A DNA stretch of 64,000 nt from positions 127,937-191,936 of the forward strand of contig MNCI01035869.1 of assembly GCA_015680685.1 (NCBI GenBank). The letters run 5' to 3'. The notes below the pieces were generated by a model that was not told the DNA's origin, ran no database searches, and saw only the letters and a program-made list of their open reading frames with translations. The position numbers and the translations under genes are program-made. Positions 59,101 to 64,000 of the stretch are shown piece by piece. The DNA is from Gnetum montanum (lineage: Eukaryota > Streptophyta > Gnetopsida > Gnetales > Gnetaceae). The stretch's first letter is position 1, and each line of letters opens with the position of its first letter.

Positions 59101-60300
59101 TTTTGAACTTGCTACATTATTTTCCATTTCAATAAAGTTGTAGTTCATTATTATGCAGATTTAAATCCCTGTGTTCATTTCTGTCTTTTTCCATTCTAGA
59201 TCTACAATTCCATTTTTGTTTACATTTACATTTTAATTTTCGTTTACATTTTTGTAAGTCCTTAGGTGATCGGCTGGACCTTCCAAGGTGCCTTGAATCC
59301 CATTTTTTGGAGGTCCTTGGGATTTGAGGCTAAAATTTTTTTAGCACCTGGGATATTCTAGTTTCCATTCCAACAACTAAATTTTCAAGTCCAAGACCTA
59401 GCCTTTAGAGCTTTCTAAATAAAATATAAATATATGAATTTTTTGCATTTTGAAAAATTTGTGGCAATTTTAAACCTTGAAACATTTTTGAATATTTAAT
59501 TATAAGCCTTTGTCTAGCCTATATCTTAATAATTTTTGCCTAAAATCCTTATGCTCGATGAATAGGAAAATAAAATAACCTTTCTTATTTGAGGTGTTGT
59601 GCTTCCTTCTACATTTTGATGCAAAGAGCCTAGAGTAGCTAGGTAAAGACTAATAGAGGGACATGTGATAAAAGATGGATTAATTTTGTACTAGTTGGAT
59701 CTTGTAGACTTTAAAAATAATCTTTGTATATTTTGTATTTTTGTAAAATAGAAAACTTATATACTTTTTAGGCATTTGAGCTATGTACCTATATTTATAA
59801 ATAAATAATAAAGTATAATAGATATGAAATTACCATTTATGCCATTTAGATTGTGATATTACAAGGACACATCTATATATGTAGGAAAAGTAATATTAAT
59901 ATTAATATTTATTATTATTATTGAATTTGGTAAAATTCAAATGTAAATATATTTATTTTCAAGTGTCTAATTAAGGTAAAATAAGTATAATTGGAATTAT
60001 CATTTTTTGTACTTTTTAATGATGTAAATACTATTTTTTTACATCTATATTTTTAGAGGTACACTAATTTACATTTTTTAAAAATTAATTCAATTTAATT
60101 ATTTATACAAGTAATAAGAAATTTTGGTATCTATATTGTTCTACTATATCTATGCATCTAATGGATAGTTTTTATTTATTTTATGATTATTTCTTAAATT
60201 TGTAAATTAAGGTTAAATCTATATACTTGGGGCTTCATAGCATTTCTATTAGTTATTTATGAGATTTTATAGATTAATTAGTTATTTATGGAATTTTATA
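56176..60300. other. AT-rich sequence with no recognised gene
   Basis: Several short open frames occur (for example 58081-58446 on plus), but none resembles a known protein. The plus frame at 58081-58446 is Phe/Ile-rich and includes a TTTCCA repeat, so it may be chance. Internal similarity exists: CCAAGACCTAGCCTTTA recurs at 57777 and 59393, followed in both by an AAATAAAATATA stretch and a T-rich line. A related unit (CCAAGACCTATA) lies near 57931. Confidence 0.45.
58358..58388 (+). repeat. (TTTCCA)n hexamer repeat
   Basis: Four consecutive TTTCCA units followed by a TTTTTCCAAC end. Read in reverse it gives repeated GGAAAT-like codons, producing the (NG)n residues of an unconvincing minus-strand frame. 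Confidence 0.75.
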
Positions 60301-62424
60301 AGTAATTAATAGGGTGATTATAGGTTTCCACTCTTGTAGGAAGGGCTAGTAAATCCACAAGTCCATCTAAACCAATGTAAGCATCATTGACTATGGATTC
60401 TACTTCAACTTCAACATTTAAGTGGAATACCCTGATAACTAGGCTTAGGCTAAAAAGGCATTACTAAGCTAAATATTTAAAAGTGTAAAAAATAAAATTT
60501 TGTGTAATAAAAATTAAATGAATGTCAAGAAAATTTAATAGACAAAGCATTAGGCATCTATGAAAAAGATGCATAGGAGCAAGAAAATTGGTACAAAAGA
60601 TAAAACGTTATAAAAGAATACATTGATAATAGTCCCATATGTACAAAACCTAACTTGTACACTAAAAAAATAAGATGAATACCTATTGCCCAAGCCAAAA
60701 ATTATAATACAATGCCAAAATTATTAAAATAAAAATTAAATACATAAATAATATAACATACTTTTGAAATAACAATTACATCAAAAAGGACATTAGGATC
60801 TAACATTGAATATAATTAGCTAATTTCTAATAACTACGTAATAATAAATGCAAATAAAAAAAATATTTAATGAAAGTTGCTTGCACCAAAGATAAGCAAA
60901 CAATAGTACAGATTCTTACATAAAATGTCAAATTCACCAATCCTAGCTAAATGTTATAGCATAGAATCCAAACTTAAGTTGGAAACATAATAACAATAAT
61001 AATTAAAAGTTAAATAAGAATTTTATCATTAGCTACCTTCTATAAATCCTCCCATCATAATTAACATAATCACCTAAAAACCACTAAAAAACCAAGGGAA
61101 TTAGTTCTAAAACCAAGTAGGGTAAAAAGTTTTCAAAATACTCCATTATGAGTTTGGTTAGAGGCATCAACTAGCTAGGTAGTTATACACATAGGATAGC
61201 TACAAATAAAAGTTATCCAAACAAACACAAAAAAAATGCAAATAGATAGAAAATAATAATAATAATAGAAATCTGAAAGATAATTAACAAATTAACTGAA
61301 ATTGCACTACCACTCGCTACCTATCAAATGAATTGAATGAACAAATTTTACTTATTGAGATATGTTCCCACATAAGCACTTAACTCATCATCATAAAATG
61401 GTTCACACTTAGTTATTATAAATTAGGTGACACTCATGGTGGTATTCTTTGTGCGAAAGCATTTGGCTTCAAAATTTCCCTACCTAAAATTGACAATGAT
61501 AAAAAAAAGGATGCTTGCATGACTTTGATCTCACAAACAACCTTCAAATCCTAGGTAAAAATTTAGGTTAATTATGTGATCTAAGCATGATCTAAGATGA
61601 GATCTAGAATTATGGCTTATTGAATGTCTTGGTTAACAATACAAATCTAAGTATAGCTTCCTCTTTAAATTGGTAGAGTCTTCCTATTTGCCTCTATCGC
61701 CCATATCTTAGCTATGCTATTACTTGGTCTCTCATGGAAAAGTTATTAGGTATATATATTCTTGTAAGGGTTTGACAAAATTGGATAAAGGGAAGCTCTC
61801 ATGGAAAAAAATAAACTAAATTTCTAATTATAAAAATATTTTAAAATCTTTTTCTATCATGGATTTGTATTGATTGTTGGCCTAATGGACATCTCCTATT
61901 AGAAAGTTAATAATTATGTCTAAGCCTAACCTATTAACAAAGTTTAAGATAAAAAGCTTTAACTAACAAAAAGGCTATCACAAGACCTTCTAATTTATAA
62001 GCTAAAAAGAACTTAAAAATTAAAAAAAAAAATATAAAAATATAATTTAGCCAAAAATAAAAATTATCCAAATAAATCATACCAAAATCAAAGTAGTACC
62101 CCATGTGCCAACAACCTATCTAGGGCTTAATACCTACTAAAATTAAAGGTGAAATAAAAAATGCTAACAATATTTTTAAAAAATAAAATGATATGAAATA
62201 AAAATAATATATATATATATATATGTATGTATGTATGTATGTGTGTATGTATATAAATTTATATATATTAGAAAGAAAATAGAAAGGCATATAGCTTTAT
62301 CACACAAAATCATATTTAACCATAAGGAGTTAGTAAGCATATTCATAGGTTAGCATATAAGATGTCAAGGGTTAAAATCTCAAATATACCAAGGTGAAAG
62401 GGACGTTTAAGGCAAGGGTATAAC
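60301..62424 (-). repeat. Presumed LTR of the minus-strand gypsy element at the right end (boundary unknown)
   Basis: On the minus strand the integrase C-terminus ends and, after a purine tract, TGTTATACCCTTGCC starts at 62425. That is a gypsy LTR start. The other end of this LTR could not be found. The region is AT-rich, has no reading frame worth reporting and includes a compound microsatellite (62207-62252). Only the right end is well supported. Confidence 0.45.
62207..62252 (+). repeat. Compound (AT)n(GTAT)n microsatellite
   Basis: An AT run of about eight units passes into GTAT units with one GTGT interruption and back to ATAT. It lies in the presumed LTR. Confidence 0.9.
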
Positions 62425-62425
62425 A

Positions 62426-62438
62426 TTCTTCCCCTCTT
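62426..62438 (-). other. Polypurine tract of the right-end gypsy element
   Basis: Minus strand AAGAGGGGAAGAA directly precedes the LTR start. This is the expected position for plus-strand priming. Confidence 0.65.
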
Positions 62439-62439
62439 A

Positions 62440-63005
62440 ATAATCTTTCTCCTAGAAGATCTTAGGGTGTATGATATATAGATATTTTTCCACTTCCCAT
62501 GTTACTTCCTACACTTCATGTCTTTTCCAAATAATCTTTACCATCGAAATGAATTTAATCCTCAATATTTTTTCCATTTTGTTAAAAATATTAATTGGCC
62601 ACTTTATAAAACTAACATCAAGTTGAAGCTAAAAATCCTACCAATATATCCTATGACTAGGATTTGTAACATACTTCCTTAGCATAGAAACATGAAACAC
62701 ATCATGAATTGGCTGTAATTATTATAGAAGATCAAGCTAATAGATAAAATTACCAATTTTTCTTAAAATAAAAAAAGGAATAATGTATTGGAAAGCTAAA
62801 TTTACTCTTCTATCAAATGTCATAATCACTTTCAATGATGAAACCTTAAGAAAAAATTGTTCATCGACATTGAACTTCAGCAATAGTCTCTTGTTGTTAA
62901 CATACTTTGTATATCTATCTTATGCTACATGGAGTTTGTATTTGATAATCTTAATATGTTTTGTAGCCCCATCAATGATATTTATCATGGTCCTCTATCT
63001 ATCTT
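62440..63005 (-). pseudogene. Chromovirus integrase C-terminus with chromodomain-like end (minus strand)
   Basis: Read right to left: HIKIIKYKLHVA (usually KIRERLKTAQ), LKFNVDEQFFLKVSS, an IPFFILRKIGNFIY stretch matching GPFEILERIGKVAY, HDVFHVSMLRKYVTNPSH, and FISMVKIIWKRHEVEEVTWE-like sequence matching the chromodomain-adjacent VLWRNHGVEEATWE. The frame contains several stops. It resembles Tekay-type chromoviruses and is a different copy and orientation from the piece at 54-56 kb. RNase H and the catalytic core of integrase are absent. Confidence 0.8.
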
Positions 63006-64000
63006 CTATGGAATCTCAGAAGATGAACCTATAAATAAATTGCTATCTACCTTGTAATCCTAAAAGTTCCTTGAGGTTAATAGGTGTTGTCAAGTTGGTT
63101 ATGGCCTTAACCTTATTAGGATCAAGATGTGTCCTTGCCTCAAATATTATGAAGCCAATTATCTTATCAATTTTAACACCAAAGACACACTTGTTGGAGT
63201 TAAGTCTAAGTTTGTACTTGAGGCATCATTTGAGTACTAAATCTAGGTCATGTGCATGGCAATTGGCCACTTTGGATTTGACGACTATGTCATCCATGTA
63301 ATTGTTGAGTAATCCTACCATGTAGTAACCAAATATGTAGGTCATAGCTTGTTGATAGCTTGCATCCACATTCTTTAGACTAAATGGCATCATAGTGTAA
63401 CAAAAGGTTCTAAAGGGGTCATGATGGTCATATACAATTAATGTTCTAGGTTGATCCTAACATGATTCTATCCCGAGAACCCATCCATGAAGGACAATAA
63501 CACATGTCCATCCGAAGTATCGATGAGTTGGCCAATACTAGGTAAAAGAAAATCATCTTTGATAGTTGCCTTATTTAGATCTTGGAAATTAATGCAAATG
63601 CTTATACTCAAATTTTTCTTAGGGGCTACCATGATGTTGGACATGCAATCAGCATAATCAATAGCTTAGATGAAGCCAGCTTGGTAAAGTTTCATGATCT
63701 CATCATGAACTACCAAAGTTGGATCTATTCTAATTTTGTAAACTTTTTGTTTAACAAGTTTGATGCTAAGGTCAAGTCTAATGTTGTGTTGCACTAGTCA
63801 TGGATGGAGACCCATGATATCTTCATATGACCAAGCATAGGTCTTGATGTTATTTTAAAGGATCTTAGTGATGTCTTGAGCTTACTATAGCTCAAGTGAG
63901 GAACTTAATTTTAGTGTTTTCTCCTTACCATTATGTGTTGTGATTGGAACCTCAACTAGAGAGTCTTTAGTAATGTCACTAGCCTTGAGATCAAGGGTTT
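63006..64000 (-). pseudogene. Tat-type reverse transcriptase, partial (minus strand, runs off the window)
   Basis: Right to left the frame has ADCMSNIMVAPKKN, CINFQDLNKATIKDDFLLPS, SDGHVLLSFMDGFSG, FRTFCYTMMPFSLKNVDASY, and the catalytic YMDDIVVKS at 63274-63300 with both Asp residues kept. RLNSNKCVFGVKIDKIIGF and LKELLGLQGR follow. These are Tat-group RT motifs. After LQGR the sequence passes near 63005 into chromovirus integrase sequence, so the two parts are from different lineages. The remaining 5' part lies beyond 64000. Confidence 0.82.

Noticed and set aside
62783-63301. Plus-strand frames of 83 and 76 codons near the right end
   Set aside because: The minus strand carries clear integrase and RT motifs here, so the plus frames are antisense shadows.

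Overview
The window is plant nuclear DNA made almost entirely of decayed, nested LTR retrotransposons. I found no intact host gene, rRNA, tRNA or CRISPR array. Every element is of a plant type: Ty1/copia, Ty3/gypsy chromovirus, and the Athila/Tat branch of Ty3/gypsy with tRNA-Asp primer sites. The DNA is AT-rich, most reading frames are broken by stops and frameshifts, and old copies persist without being removed. A seed plant with a large repeat-rich genome, such as a gymnosperm, would fit, but nothing here proves the species.

Layout. Bases 1-1970 are an unassigned GC-richer segment and the remnant of an Athila/Tat gag. From 1971 to about 56175 the sequence reads as one set of nested insertions. 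The outermost unit is a chromovirus (family F): LTR remnant at 1971-2469, integrase pieces at 25718-26214, 54179-54477 and 55343-55676, and 3' LTR from 55677. A reverse-oriented Athila-type element (family G) occupies 2470-25717. A copia element (3733-16117) sits inside it, and a 6.4-kb non-coding LTR element (4685-11095) sits inside the copia gag start. A second, forward G element (26215-54178) splits the chromovirus integrase. It contains a 13.4-kb Athila-type element of another family (B, 35070-48444) and a solo LTR of family B (50163-51018). A further solo B LTR (54478-55342) splits the integrase C-terminus. Five-base target duplications support the calls: perfect for the non-coding element and both solo LTRs, one mismatch for the copia and B elements, weak for the forward G element. 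From 56.2 to 62.4 kb there is AT-rich DNA with no recognised gene. From 62.4 kb to the end there is a minus-strand gypsy remnant in which a Tat-like reverse transcriptase abuts a chromovirus integrase C-terminus.

How the parts relate. The G and B elements carry LTR, tRNA-Asp primer site, gag, protease, RT, RNase H, integrase, a long spacer, a third reading frame (ORF3), polypurine tract and LTR. ORF3 occupies the position of the env-like frame of Athila-group elements. In G it resembles the putative plant transposon protein domain followed by a coiled coil. A TATA box sits in the spacer upstream of ORF3, at matching positions in both G copies and at a similar place in B, which suggests separate transcription of ORF3. 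The reverse G copy lacks the whole RT-RNase H-integrase block but keeps gag, protease and ORF3. The most interesting points are that conserved ORF3/promoter unit, the pol-less G derivative, and the non-coding element in the copia gag.
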